A stretch of DNA of 64,000 bases from Lachnospiraceae bacterium AM48-27BH (GTDB lineage Bacteria > Bacillota > Clostridia > Lachnospirales > Lachnospiraceae): contig QUFC01000006.1 of NCBI GenBank assembly GCA_003478355.1, positions 1 to 64,000 of the forward strand, in the 5' to 3' direction. The notes under the pieces were generated by a model. The model did not search any database and was not told the origin of the DNA. It saw only the letters and a list, made by a program, of their open reading frames with translations. Below, one piece after another: positions 42,354-51,336 of this stretch (position 1 is the stretch's first letter; the number at the start of each line of letters is the position of its first letter). The position numbers and the translations under genes are program-made.

Positions 42354-42944
42354 ATGGAAACGATTTACGAAAAGTATATGGCACTTCCCATAGATAAGGG
42401 ACTTTTATGTTTAGAATATGGAGATATTGCAGAGCCGTATTTTTGCTATCCCGTCAACGCAAAGCCAATCGGATTTGAAGGATGTATTCTGTATTGCTTT
42501 TTGCCGGAATATGGAGAAATGGTATTTGCCTGCAATCCAGAAAGTTGTGTAGACCAAAATGTATATCCATTAGCGGCAAATTTTGAAGATTTTATCCGTT
42601 TAATCTTGGCTTGTGGTACTGCTAACCCATTGGAGCAAATCGTTTGGATGGATAAAAATAAATTTGAAGAACACATGGCAAACGAAGAAAAAATACTGAC
42701 CGATGAGCAGAGGACAGCGGCACAACAGCTACAGCGGGCATTAAGTTTGTTACCAATAGAAAATCCGTTTGAATATGTCAAATCCATTCAAAAAGATTTT
42801 GATGGTAGTAAAATACAATACAGTGATGAATACTATGAAGTTACCGGCATAGAGAACCCTAAAGGAACTAACACCCAAGATAAGCATTTAGTTGAATTTG
42901 AACCTGTCGTTTTTGAATTTAACCGCAAACAAGATAGCGACTAA
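42354..42944 (+). CDS. Hypothetical protein
   Basis: 196 residues, acidic, no signal peptide or membrane helix. METIYEKYMALPIDKGLLCLEYGDIAEPYFCYPVNAKPIGFEGCILYCFLPEYGEMVFACNPES looks like a compact beta-rich domain, with a helical part in the middle (about 105-145) and a charged tail. It recalls SMI1/KNR4-type immunity proteins in style, but I cannot confirm a family. GGAGG lies before the ATG. Its lower GC and its isolated setting suggest horizontal origin. Confidence 0.65.
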   Translation: METIYEKYMALPIDKGLLCLEYGDIAEPYFCYPVNAKPIGFEGCILYCFLPEYGEMVFACNPESCVDQNVYPLAANFEDFIRLILACGTANPLEQIVWMDKNKFEEHMANEEKILTDEQRTAAQQLQRALSLLPIENPFEYVKSIQKDFDGSKIQYSDEYYEVTGIENPKGTNTQDKHLVEFEPVVFEFNRKQDSD

Positions 42945-43100
42945 CAACTTCCAGTTTGCAGAATACAAAAATTAAATATGAAATGTGAGATAGAGCGTAT
43001 GGAAATAAACGATACGTTCTTTTTTGCCTTTTTGAAAAAAAGTGATTAAAAAGCGATTGACATTTTGTTACTGGGGAAACCGTGAAGAATATCAGAGACG

Positions 43101-43589
43101 ATGCATAAAACTGCACGGAAGATCCATACTAGGATCATGAACAGAACAATGCAGAATAAACGAGAACAATTTACTTATCATTTTTTCCAATGCGGCATCG
43201 CAGGCTGGTGTCTGGAGGTGTTGTTTACTTCCATGGAATCAGTCATGCTAAAGGACTGGCGGCTGATGGCCAAAACCTCCCTTCTGATGTTTCCCATCTA
43301 TGGGATGGGGGCAATTCTGCCGGAGATCAGCGGACTGGTGGATTGGTGGCTGGGTGGAGAGCGGCTTGACTGGATGGACAGAGTGATCCGCCATGGGATA
43401 CTGTATACCGTGTTGATTTTTATGGGCGAGTATCTCTTTGGAAGCATCTTAAAAGCCTACGGCATCTGTCCATGGGATTATACGGGACTTCATAGTAATG
43501 TGAATGGTCTGATCCGGCTGGATTTCGCGCCCTTGTGGTTTGCCACCGGACTGATTTTTGAGCGGATCACCAAAAAGAAGGAGGTGTAA
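43101..43589 (+). CDS. Putative ABC transporter type IV membrane protein (CmpB-like, DUF1113)
   Basis: 162 residues with about four hydrophobic segments (FFQCGIAGWCLEVLFTSM, LLMFPIYGMGAILPEI, ILYTVLIFMGEYLFG, FAPLWFATGLIFERI) and the family signature CPWDYTG...NGLIRLDFAPLW. Proteins of this type are widespread in Clostridia and annotated as putative ABC-transporter type IV; the function is not proven. The start is uncertain since no strong ribosome binding site precedes ATG 43101; ATG 43137 or 43149 are alternatives. Confidence 0.8.
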   Translation: MHKTARKIHTRIMNRTMQNKREQFTYHFFQCGIAGWCLEVLFTSMESVMLKDWRLMAKTSLLMFPIYGMGAILPEISGLVDWWLGGERLDWMDRVIRHGILYTVLIFMGEYLFGSILKAYGICPWDYTGLHSNVNGLIRLDFAPLWFATGLIFERITKKKEV

Positions 43590-43657
43590 AGACTTGTATT
43601 TATGCCGTTGTTATACTAAAATGGAGGGTAATTAACGGATTAAAGGAGAAAAGCGTC

Positions 43658-44411
43658 ATGTTAAAATTTGTATTGGTGGCGGCAACGGTTATTCTGTTTC
43701 TTGTATTCAGTATTCCGGTGCTTGTCTGGGAGGCCTATCTGGGAAAGAAGGACCCGGAAAAGAGGGATTGGCAGAGTCTTCATATTGTCCAGTGGATCTT
43801 CCGGATCATTTTAAAAATGGCGGGAGTACATATTACCGTGAAAGGGATCGAGAACATTCCGAAGGACAGGGCGGTTCTCTATGTTGGAAATCACAGGAGC
43901 TATTTTGATATTCTTACAGGTTATGTGACAGTACCGACGCTGATGGGATTTGTAGCAAAGAAAGAGATGGAGAAATGGCCGCTGCTTAGCAACTGGATGA
44001 AGAATGTCCACTGCCTGTTTTTGAACCGGACCGACATGAAAGAAGGATTAAAGACCATTTTAGAGGGCATTGCCAGGTAAAGAGCGGTATTTCTGTCTGG
44101 ATTTTTCCAGAAGGGACCAGAAACAAGAATGAAGATCTGATGGATCTGCTCCCATTCAAGGAAGGAGCTTAAAGATCGCAGAAAAATCCGGTTGTCCGGT
44201 GATTCCTGTGGCCATTACCGGAACGGCAGAGGTGTTTGAGGCACATTTTCCTAAGATACATTCCTCCAACGTGACCATCGAGTTTGGCACTCCATTTATC
44301 GTAAAAGAGTTAGAGCCGGAGCAGCGGAAATTTGCGGGAGCGTACACCAGAGAACGGATTCTGGAAATGTTGCAGCGGGAAAAAAATAACGATCAGGAAG
44401 AAAGAAAATAG
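43658..44411 (+). pseudogene. plsC: 1-acylglycerol-3-phosphate acyltransferase, two frameshifts
   Basis: Residues 1-140 (MLKFVLVAATVILFLVFSIP anchor; NHRSYFD acyl acceptor motif) end at TAA 44078. The -1 frame continues [30 protein letters not shown] to a second TAA at 44170, and another -1 shift gives KIAEKSGCPVIPVAITGT...EERK ending 44411. NHxxxxD and FPEGTR are the catalytic and glycerol-phosphate motifs of PlsC. One G (AGGTAAAG) and one T (GCTTAAAG) are missing. With both restored it would make phosphatidic acid at the membrane. Confidence 0.88.
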
Positions 44412-44506
44412 ACAGAGACGAAAATAGACAGAGACGAAAATAGACAGAGACGAAAATAGACAGAAACGAAAATAGACAGAAACGAGAATAGACAGAAAAG
44501 TGATAA
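44411..44506 (+). repeat. 16-bp tandem repeat between plsC and pheA
   Basis: GACAGAGACGAAAATA occurs three times exactly (44411-44458), then twice with one or two changes (44459-44490), then a degraded copy (44491-44506). The array begins at the plsC stop codon and ends 14 bases before the pheA start. The unit length is not a multiple of three, so it is not coding. Its purine-rich sequence may form no stable fold. Confidence 0.85.
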
Positions 44507-44520
44507 GAGAGGGCGGACAG

Positions 44521-45648
44521 ATGGACTTACAGGAGATACGTGGAAAACTGGATCAGATCGACAGGCAGTTTGTGGAGCTATTAGAGGAACGGCTGGATTT
44601 ATGTGGACAGGTGGCTGCAGATAAGATCAAGACAGGAAAGGCCGTGTTCGATAAGGAGCGGGAGCAGCAGAAACTGGCATCTGTCCGGGCTATGGCAGGC
44701 AATGAGTTTAATGCGCGGGCAGCAGAAGAACTATTTACCCAGCTGATGACCATCAGCCGCCGCCTGCAGTATCAGATCATCGAAGAGCATGGGAAGAAGA
44801 TCGAGACTGGATTTACCATGGTGGATTCTCTGAAAAAAGATCAGATTAAGGTGGTCTATCAGGGAGTGGAAGGCGCATACAGCCATGCAGCTGCCATGCA
44901 GTATTTTGGCGATGATGTGGATGCTTACCATGTAAAAACATGGGAAGATGCCATGGATGATGTGGAGAGCGGAAAAGCAGACTATGCGGTGATTCCCATC
45001 GAGAATTCTTCTGCAGGAGCTGTGGTGGATAATTATGATCTGCTGATCAAGCATCACATTGTGATCGTGGCAGAAACATGTGTGGCCGTGGATCATGCGC
45101 TATTAGGACTTCCAAAGGCAGAGCTAACAGATGTTGAGCGGGTGTATTCTCATCCGCAGGCGTTGATGCAGTGTTCCCAGTATCTCAATGCCAGAAAAGA
45201 CTGGCAGCAGATCAGTGTGGAGAATACGGCGGTAGCGGCAAAAAAGATCATTGAAGATCAGGACATCCATCAGGCAGCAGTTGCCAGCCAGACAGCAGGA
45301 AAGCTGTATGGCCTGAAGGTGCTGGCAGCTTCGATCAATCATAACCGGAACAATACCACACGTTTCCTGATCCTGGCAAAGGAGCAGGTCTACCGGAAAG
45401 AGGCAGAAAAAATCAGTATCTGCTTTGAATTGCCGCATAAGAGCGGTTCCCTTTACAATATGCTTGGCAATTTCATTTATAATGGAGTCAACATGAGGAT
45501 GATCGAATCCCGGCCGATCCTGGGAAGAAACTGGGAGTACCGGTTCTTCGTGGATATTGAGGGGAATTTAAGCGATCCGTCTATCCAGAACGCATTAAAG
45601 AGCGTGTCGGAAGAGGCGGCCAATATGAGGATTTTGGGTAATTATTAG
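44521..45648 (+). CDS. pheA: Bifunctional chorismate mutase/prephenate dehydratase
   Basis: 375 residues from ATG 44521 (AGAGGG upstream; the in-frame GTG at 44500 lies in the repeat). An AroQ chorismate mutase (about 1-90, MDLQEIRGKLDQIDRQFVELLEERL) joins a prephenate dehydratase (about 105-285; VIPIENSSAGAV and NNTTRFLIL, the TRF catalytic loop). The ACT domain carries the Phe-binding ESRP motif (MRMIESRP). It makes phenylpyruvate from chorismate; feedback by Phe is expected. No further aromatic genes flank it. Confidence 0.96.
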   Translation: MDLQEIRGKLDQIDRQFVELLEERLDLCGQVAADKIKTGKAVFDKEREQQKLASVRAMAGNEFNARAAEELFTQLMTISRRLQYQIIEEHGKKIETGFTMVDSLKKDQIKVVYQGVEGAYSHAAAMQYFGDDVDAYHVKTWEDAMDDVESGKADYAVIPIENSSAGAVVDNYDLLIKHHIVIVAETCVAVDHALLGLPKAELTDVERVYSHPQALMQCSQYLNARKDWQQISVENTAVAAKKIIEDQDIHQAAVASQTAGKLYGLKVLAASINHNRNNTTRFLILAKEQVYRKEAEKISICFELPHKSGSLYNMLGNFIYNGVNMRMIESRPILGRNWEYRFFVDIEGNLSDPSIQNALKSVSEEAANMRILGNY

Positions 45649-45698
45649 TAGGTCTGCGCACATGCTGCGCAGACCGTAAGAATACAGGAGAAAAAAGT

Positions 45699-46997
45699 AT
45701 GGATCGTACACCATTTATCGTATATCGCGGTTTTCGTTATCAGAATTTATTTGACCGTATGGCAGACCTGCTTTCCAGTGGAAAGGAAGGGGAGATCATC
45801 GGAGAGGAGTGCCGGGAGGAGGCGTATGCCTGTGCCAATGAACTCTTGGAGCTGGCGGCAGACTACGGCTTTGAGGGCAATTTATGGCATTGCTTTTTAT
45901 CCTTCTGCCTTGCCAACCATGAGAATGCCTACAGCACTTCCTGTGAGATCAGGGGCGATATGGGCGGAACCTTATCCCATATGGCAAAACAGGATTTCCA
46001 GGTATTTATGGATCTGTTTGCCTGCGACATCCGGGAATTAGATGCATTGACCGGCGGTGCACCTGTATGGAGTGAGCTGGCATCCTATGTTCCGGTGGAT
46101 GATGGCAGCCGTGTATTTAATAAGAGAGTCCGCGACCGGATCGTGGAACTGGCAGTGACACTGGCCGGTGCAAAAACAGTGGAAGAGTTCCAGAAGGATG
46201 TGACCCAGTTCTATCGGGAGTTCGGCGTGGGCAAATTTGGCCTGAATAAAGCATTCCGCATCCGGGAAGATGGCCATGAGGCCCAGATCGAGCCGATCGT
46301 TAATGTAGAACACGTGTATCTGGACGATATCGTAGGCTATGAATTACAAAAAAAGAAACTGATCGAAAATACGGAAGCCTTTATCCAGGGTAAGGCAGCC
46401 AACAATGTCTTGTTGTTCGGTGATGCGGGAACCGGTAAATCTTCCAGTATCAAAGGGATTCTAAATGCATACTATGGTCAGGGACTGCGGATCGTAGAAG
46501 TTTATAAGCATCAGTTCCATGCACTGTCTTCTGTTCTGGAGCAGGTGCAGGACCGTAATTACAAGTTTATCATTTACATGGATGACCTTTCTTTCGAGGA
46601 GAGCGAACTGGAGTATAGGTACCTGAAAGCCATCATTGAGGGCGGACTGGGACGGAGACCGAAAAATGTGTTGATCTACGCCACCTCCAACCGCCGTCAT
46701 CTGATCCGTGAGAAATTCAGCGACAAGCGGGAACTGGATGATGAGCTTCATGTAAATGATACGGTTCAGGAGAAATTGTCCTTAGTGGCCCGTTTTGGTG
46801 TGACCATTTATTTCGGTGCGCCGGATAAGAGAGAGTTCCAGAATATCGTAAAAGTGCTGGCAGAGCGGTATCATGTGACCATTCCGGAGGACGAACTGCT
46901 TCTGGAGGCCAATAAGTGGGAGCTGCAGCATGGCGGTTTATCCGGACGTACTGCGACCCAGTTTATCAATCATCTGCTTGGAACGAAAGAAGAATAA
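45699..46997 (+). CDS. DUF815 AAA-type ATPase
   Basis: 432 residues. An uncharacterised helical part (about 1-200) precedes an AAA ATPase with Walker A GDAGTGKSS (about 246-254), FIIYMDDLSFEE as Walker B and YATSNRRHL as sensor 1. DUF815 proteins are widespread in bacteria with unknown function; some are implicated in protein or ion-linked stress. CAGGAGAAA precedes the ATG. It lies just upstream of the ppx-ppk pair, separated by the TTTCCGGAAA palindrome region, so linkage is uncertain. Confidence 0.92.
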   Translation: MDRTPFIVYRGFRYQNLFDRMADLLSSGKEGEIIGEECREEAYACANELLELAADYGFEGNLWHCFLSFCLANHENAYSTSCEIRGDMGGTLSHMAKQDFQVFMDLFACDIRELDALTGGAPVWSELASYVPVDDGSRVFNKRVRDRIVELAVTLAGAKTVEEFQKDVTQFYREFGVGKFGLNKAFRIREDGHEAQIEPIVNVEHVYLDDIVGYELQKKKLIENTEAFIQGKAANNVLLFGDAGTGKSSSIKGILNAYYGQGLRIVEVYKHQFHALSSVLEQVQDRNYKFIIYMDDLSFEESELEYRYLKAIIEGGLGRRPKNVLIYATSNRRHLIREKFSDKRELDDELHVNDTVQEKLSLVARFGVTIYFGAPDKREFQNIVKVLAERYHVTIPEDELLLEANKWELQHGGLSGRTATQFINHLLGTKEE

Positions 46998-47018
46998 CGG
47001 GAAAAGAGTCACCCAGAG

Positions 47019-47072
47019 GTATTTCCGGAAAATCCGCCCCAAAATCAGGTGTAGGAAAGTTTCCGGAAATAC
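47019..47072 (+). promoter_or_regulatory. Paired TTTCCGGAAA palindromes upstream of ppx
   Basis: GTATTTCCGGAAA (47019-47031) and TTTCCGGAAATAC (47060-47072) form a perfect 13-bp inverted repeat with 28 bases between. Each arm is itself palindromic (TTTCCGGAAA), with centres 38 bp apart. It could be an operator pair for a dimeric regulator or an RNA hairpin. AGGTGTAGGAA occurs in the loop and again at the ppx ribosome binding site. Confidence 0.6.
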
Positions 47073-47096
47073 ATCGTTGAGAATGGAGGTGTAGGA

Positions 47097-48605
47097 ATGG
47101 CAGCACATTTATTTGCGGCAATTGATGTGGGCTCGTTTGAACTGGAAATGGGGATCTACGAGACCACATCCAGAAATGGGTTACGGGAGATCGACCATCT
47201 GCGGCATGTGATCTCTCTTGGCAGAGATACCTATCACACAGGAAAGATCAGCTATCATCTGGTAGACGAGATGTGTCAGGTGCTGGAAGAATTTGCACAG
47301 GTGATGAAAAGTTATCAGGTGGAGGACTACCGGGCTTACGCCACCAGCGCCATGCGTGAGGCGAAGAACAGCCAGATCATCCTGGAGCAGATCCGGGTCC
47401 GCACCGGTATCCAGGTACAGGTGATCAGCAATTCGGAACAGCGTTTTTTAGGCTATAAAGCCATTGCCATGAAAGAGGCAGAGTTCCAGAAGATCATCCA
47501 GAAAGGAACCGCCATTGCGGATGTCAGCTTTGGAAGTCTTCAGATTTCTCTTTTCGATAAGGACAGCCTGGTTTCTACCCAGAATATCCAGCAGGGAATC
47601 TTAAGGCTGCGGGAAAATCTGTCCGGCGTCTGGTCTGACCGTCAGACAGTTCTTGGCATTTTTGAGGATATGGTGGATAATGAATTGTACGCCTTCAAAA
47701 AGATGTATTTGAAGGACCGGGACATCAAAAACCTGATCTGCATTGGTGAGAGCATCCTGTATCTGGCCAGAGATGAGGTGGCCGGAAAACGGGTAGACCG
47801 GATCAGCGCGGCGGATTTCCAGAAGTTTTATGAGAAACTGATCCAGATGCCGGTGGATCAGATCGAGGACCGGTTCGGCGTCAATCAGGAGTACGCCCAT
47901 CTGCTGATTCCGGCAGCGATCATTTACAAACAAATCCTGGAAATGACAGGAGCAGAGATGCTGTGGGTTCCGGGAATCCGTATGTGTGATGGAATTGCAG
48001 CTGATTATGCAGAAAAACAGAAATATTTGAAATTCACACACAATTTTGACGATGATATTTTATCCGCATCCAGAAATATGGCCAAGCGTTACCGCTGCAA
48101 CACCAGTCACGGCCAGAAGATCGAAAATTATGCTCTTCAGATCTTTGATGCCATGAAGAAATTTCACGGACTGGGAACGAGAGAACGGCTTCTGCTTCGG
48201 ATCGCATCCATTCTTCACGATTGCGGTAAATTCATCAGTCTCCGTGATTCCAGCGCCTGCGCTTATAACATCATCATGGCCACAGAGATCATCGGCCTGT
48301 CCCACGCAGAACGGGAGATCGTGGCAGAGGTGGTCCGCTGTAATCTGGACGCGTTCCGTTATGGAGAAGGAAGTATCCGGGCAGGTAAACTGACTGCCAT
48401 GCTGCGGCTGGCCAATGCCATGGACCGCAGCCACCATGGACGGCTGGATGATGGAAAACTACAGGTAAAAGGCAATAAGCTGATCATTTCTACTTCCTAC
48501 GCAGGCAATCTGGCCCTGGAGACCATAGCAGTAGAAGATAAGGCGGACTTTTTTGAAGAAATGTTTGGAATCCGCCCGGAGATCAGGCAGAAAAGGAGGG
48601 TGTAA
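47097..48605 (+). CDS. ppx: Exopolyphosphatase, Ppx/GppA family
   Basis: 502 residues. Actin-fold domain: AAIDVGSFELEMGIYE (phosphate-1), TSAMREAKN and ADVSFGSLQISLF; C-terminal HD-like domain (about 315-490) with ILHDCGKFISLRDS. It releases Pi from polyphosphate or from pppGpp. The gene starts after GGAGGTG. The following ppk starts 3 bases after its stop, so the two form an operon balancing polyphosphate synthesis and breakdown. Confidence 0.92.
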   Translation: MAAHLFAAIDVGSFELEMGIYETTSRNGLREIDHLRHVISLGRDTYHTGKISYHLVDEMCQVLEEFAQVMKSYQVEDYRAYATSAMREAKNSQIILEQIRVRTGIQVQVISNSEQRFLGYKAIAMKEAEFQKIIQKGTAIADVSFGSLQISLFDKDSLVSTQNIQQGILRLRENLSGVWSDRQTVLGIFEDMVDNELYAFKKMYLKDRDIKNLICIGESILYLARDEVAGKRVDRISAADFQKFYEKLIQMPVDQIEDRFGVNQEYAHLLIPAAIIYKQILEMTGAEMLWVPGIRMCDGIAADYAEKQKYLKFTHNFDDDILSASRNMAKRYRCNTSHGQKIENYALQIFDAMKKFHGLGTRERLLLRIASILHDCGKFISLRDSSACAYNIIMATEIIGLSHAEREIVAEVVRCNLDAFRYGEGSIRAGKLTAMLRLANAMDRSHHGRLDDGKLQVKGNKLIISTSYAGNLALETIAVEDKADFFEEMFGIRPEIRQKRRV

Positions 48606-48608
48606 TGC

Positions 48609-50753
48609 ATGGCAGATATGGAATCCCGTTATAAGAAACCGGAAAATTATGTAAATCGGGAACTGAGCTGGCTGGACTTTGATTATCGAATTCTGGAAGA
48701 AGCCAGAGATAAAAGTCTCCCTTTATTTGAACGGTTAAAATTTTTAAGCATCACGGCGTCCAATCTGGATGAATTTTTCATGGTCCGTGTAGCTTCCTTA
48801 AAAGACATGGTGAATGCAGGATACACCAAACCAGATCTTTCTGGCATGAAACCGTCAGAGCAGTTGGAGAAGATCGGGGAGAAGACCCACCGTCTGGTAG
48901 AGATGCAGTATTCCACCTACAACCGATCCCTGATTCCGGCCCTGAAAGCCAATGGACTGCGGGTGATTTCCCATCACGAGGAGCTGACAGAGGAAGAAGG
49001 CCGTCTGGTGGATGAGTATTTTAAGGAAAATGTCTATCCGGTGCTGACGCCCATGGCAGTGGACTCATCCCGTCCATTTCCGTTAGTGCATAATAAATCC
49101 TTAAACCTGGCGGCACTGCTGAAGAAAAAGGACGGAGATGAGGAGGAAGACCTGGATTTTGCCCTGGTACGGGTACCGAATGTGCTTCCGCGGCTGGTGG
49201 AGATCACCACGGGAGAAGACCGGGCAGTGATCCTTTTGGAGGAAGTTATTGAGCGGAACATCCAGTCCCTGTTTTTAAACTATGACATCATTACGGCTCA
49301 TCCGTTCCGTATTATGAGAAATGCAGATTTCACCATTGATGAGGAAGATGCGGAGGATTTGTTAAAGGAGATCCAGAAGCAGCTGAAGAAGCGCCAGTGG
49401 GGTGAGGCCATCCGTCTGGAGATTGAAGAAAATGCCGATAAACGGGTATTAAAACGCCTGAAAAAGGAGCTGGATATCCACAACAGTGATATCTATGAGA
49501 TCTCCGGTCCGCTGGATCTGACATTTTTGATGAAGATGTATGGCCTGGACGGATTTGATGCCCTGAAGGCGCCGAAATATACCCCTCAGACAAACCCGGC
49601 ATTTTTAAATGACGATGATATTTTCACCAACATCCGCAAAGGAGATATTCTTTTAAGCCATCCATATGAATCCTTTGATCCGGTGGTGGATTTTGTGAAG
49701 ACGGCGGCGAAGGACCCGAAGGTGCTGGCCATTAAGCAGACGCTGTACCGTGTCAGCGGCAATTCCCCGATCATCGCGGCGCTGGCTGAGGCAGCGGATA
49801 ATGGAAAACAGGTGTCCGTTCTGGTGGAATTAAAGGCACGTTTTGACGAGGAAAATAATATTAACTGGGCGAAGATGCTGGAAAAAGCCGGATGTCACGT
49901 GATCTATGGTCTGGTGGGCTTAAAGACCCATTCCAAGATCACACTGGTGGTGCGCCGGGAAGAGGACGGCATCCGCCGTTATGTTCATCTGGGAACCGGA
50001 AACTACAACGATTCTACGGCAAAATTATATACAGACTGCGGCCTTCTGACCTGCAACCCACAGATCGGTGAGGACGCAACCGCAGTATTTAATATGTTGT
50101 CCGGATATTCCGAACCATTAAAATGGAACCAGCTGGTAGTAGCGCCTATCTGGCTTCGGAAGCGGTTTATGCGGATGATCCAGAGGGAGACCAACTATGC
50201 AAGAGAAGGCCGTCCGGCCCGGATCATTGCCAAGGTCAACTCCCTGTGTGACAAGGAGATCATTGCTGCTTTATATGAAGCCTCTTGTGCAGGTGTTAAG
50301 ATTGACCTGATCATCCGCGGCATCTGCTGTCTGCGGGCAGGTGTGCCAAACTTAAGTGAAAATATCGCTGTCCGCTCCATCGTAGGTAATTTCCTGGAGC
50401 ACAGCCGGATCTTCTATTTTGAAAATGACGGTTATCCGGAGATCTACATGGGAAGTGCCGACTGGATGCCGAGGAACCTGGACCGCCGTGTGGAGATCAT
50501 GTTCCCGATTCTGGATGAGAAGCTGAAGGAAAAAGCCATGCACATCTTAAATGTGCAGTTAAGCGATAACTTAAAAGCCCATGTGCTGGGCCCGGATGGG
50601 ATTTACAATAAGATCGACCGCCGTGGCAAAGCTGCCATTGGCGCACAGGATACCTTCTGTAAAGAAGCTGTGGAGGCTGTGAAAGCGGCTTCCGAGGAGG
50701 TCGATCCGGTGAACCTGCGGGTGTTTATTCCGGCAGAGAGCGTGGAACACTAG
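48609..50753 (+). CDS. ppk1: Polyphosphate kinase 1
   Basis: 714 residues, normal length. N-terminal domain (FDYRILEEARDKSLPLFERLKFLSITASNLDEFFMVRV), middle domain and two catalytic C-terminal domains: LKTHSKITLVVRREEDGIRRYVHLGTGNYND carries the phospho-acceptor His region, and GICCLRAGVPNLSENIAVRSIVGNFLEHSRI the second conserved block. It makes polyphosphate from ATP. Cotranscribed with ppx (AGGAGGGTG ribosome site overlapping the ppx end). It ends at a terminator at 50811. Confidence 0.97.
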   Translation: MADMESRYKKPENYVNRELSWLDFDYRILEEARDKSLPLFERLKFLSITASNLDEFFMVRVASLKDMVNAGYTKPDLSGMKPSEQLEKIGEKTHRLVEMQYSTYNRSLIPALKANGLRVISHHEELTEEEGRLVDEYFKENVYPVLTPMAVDSSRPFPLVHNKSLNLAALLKKKDGDEEEDLDFALVRVPNVLPRLVEITTGEDRAVILLEEVIERNIQSLFLNYDIITAHPFRIMRNADFTIDEEDAEDLLKEIQKQLKKRQWGEAIRLEIEENADKRVLKRLKKELDIHNSDIYEISGPLDLTFLMKMYGLDGFDALKAPKYTPQTNPAFLNDDDIFTNIRKGDILLSHPYESFDPVVDFVKTAAKDPKVLAIKQTLYRVSGNSPIIAALAEAADNGKQVSVLVELKARFDEENNINWAKMLEKAGCHVIYGLVGLKTHSKITLVVRREEDGIRRYVHLGTGNYNDSTAKLYTDCGLLTCNPQIGEDATAVFNMLSGYSEPLKWNQLVVAPIWLRKRFMRMIQRETNYAREGRPARIIAKVNSLCDKEIIAALYEASCAGVKIDLIIRGICCLRAGVPNLSENIAVRSIVGNFLEHSRIFYFENDGYPEIYMGSADWMPRNLDRRVEIMFPILDEKLKEKAMHILNVQLSDNLKAHVLGPDGIYNKIDRRGKAAIGAQDTFCKEAVEAVKAASEEVDPVNLRVFIPAESVEH

Positions 50754-50810
50754 AGTGTGAAATTGGTATCGCGATAGTTGAAATAGAAATCTGCTTTGAG
50801 TGAGAGAGAA

Positions 50811-50853
50811 GAGAGTCTTGTCTGGTATAATCGCTGGACAGGGCTCTTTTTTA
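50811..50853 (+). terminator. Terminator of the ppx-ppk operon
   Basis: AGAGTCTTGTC pairs with GACAGGGCTCT (two G-U pairs), followed by TTTTTT. Confidence 0.75.
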
Positions 50854-50887
50854 TTTTCTCATGGTATTCTAATACAAAAAAGGAGAA

Positions 50888-51217
50888 ATGACTATGCGTA
50901 TCAGTAACATGAAAACCGCCATCCGAAAGGCAGAAAATGACTACTTATTTGGCGGCAAAGGCGAAGGCGGAATCATGTCCAGCCGCGGCGTTTCCGAACA
51001 GCTTCGCCGCTTTGCTGACAAATACGTCATCCCCAGAGAAGTCATGCACCCCCATTCCTTCCGCCACCGCTTCGCTATCAATTTCCTCCAGGAAAACAAA
51101 GACATCGCCCTCCTGGCCGATCTCATGGGCCACTCCGGCGTCAACACCACCATGATCTACCTGCGGCTATCCAAAGAAGAGCAAAGACGGGCGATTGATG
51201 ATTCGGTGAGGTGGTAG
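50888..51217 (+). pseudogene. C-terminal remnant of a tyrosine recombinase
   Basis: 109 residues that hold only the end of a phage-integrase catalytic domain: HPHSFRHRFAINFLQENKDIALLADLMGHSGVNTTMIYLRLS, with HxxR, GH and the nucleophilic Tyr in MIYLR. The first catalytic Arg and the DNA-binding domains are missing, so recombination is not expected. It does carry AAAGGAG before its ATG, so it may still be translated. It probably marks an old mobile element between ppk and the DUF3800 gene. Confidence 0.75.
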
Positions 51218-51336
51218 AAACAAGAAGGTATGATCCTACAAGAAGAATTCTTTTCATGACGGATTGACAGCTATGTAAGATATCATGTATAATATAAATG
51301 AACCACTGAAAATGCGAATGCATCGTAGGTGGTGTT

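Noticed and set aside
44411-44506. CRISPR array
   Set aside because: Units of 16 bases are contiguous with no unique spacers and no cas genes.
44500-44520. Longer pheA start at GTG 44500
   Set aside because: Would begin inside the tandem repeat; ATG 44521 has AGAGGG at proper distance and fits the AroQ domain start.
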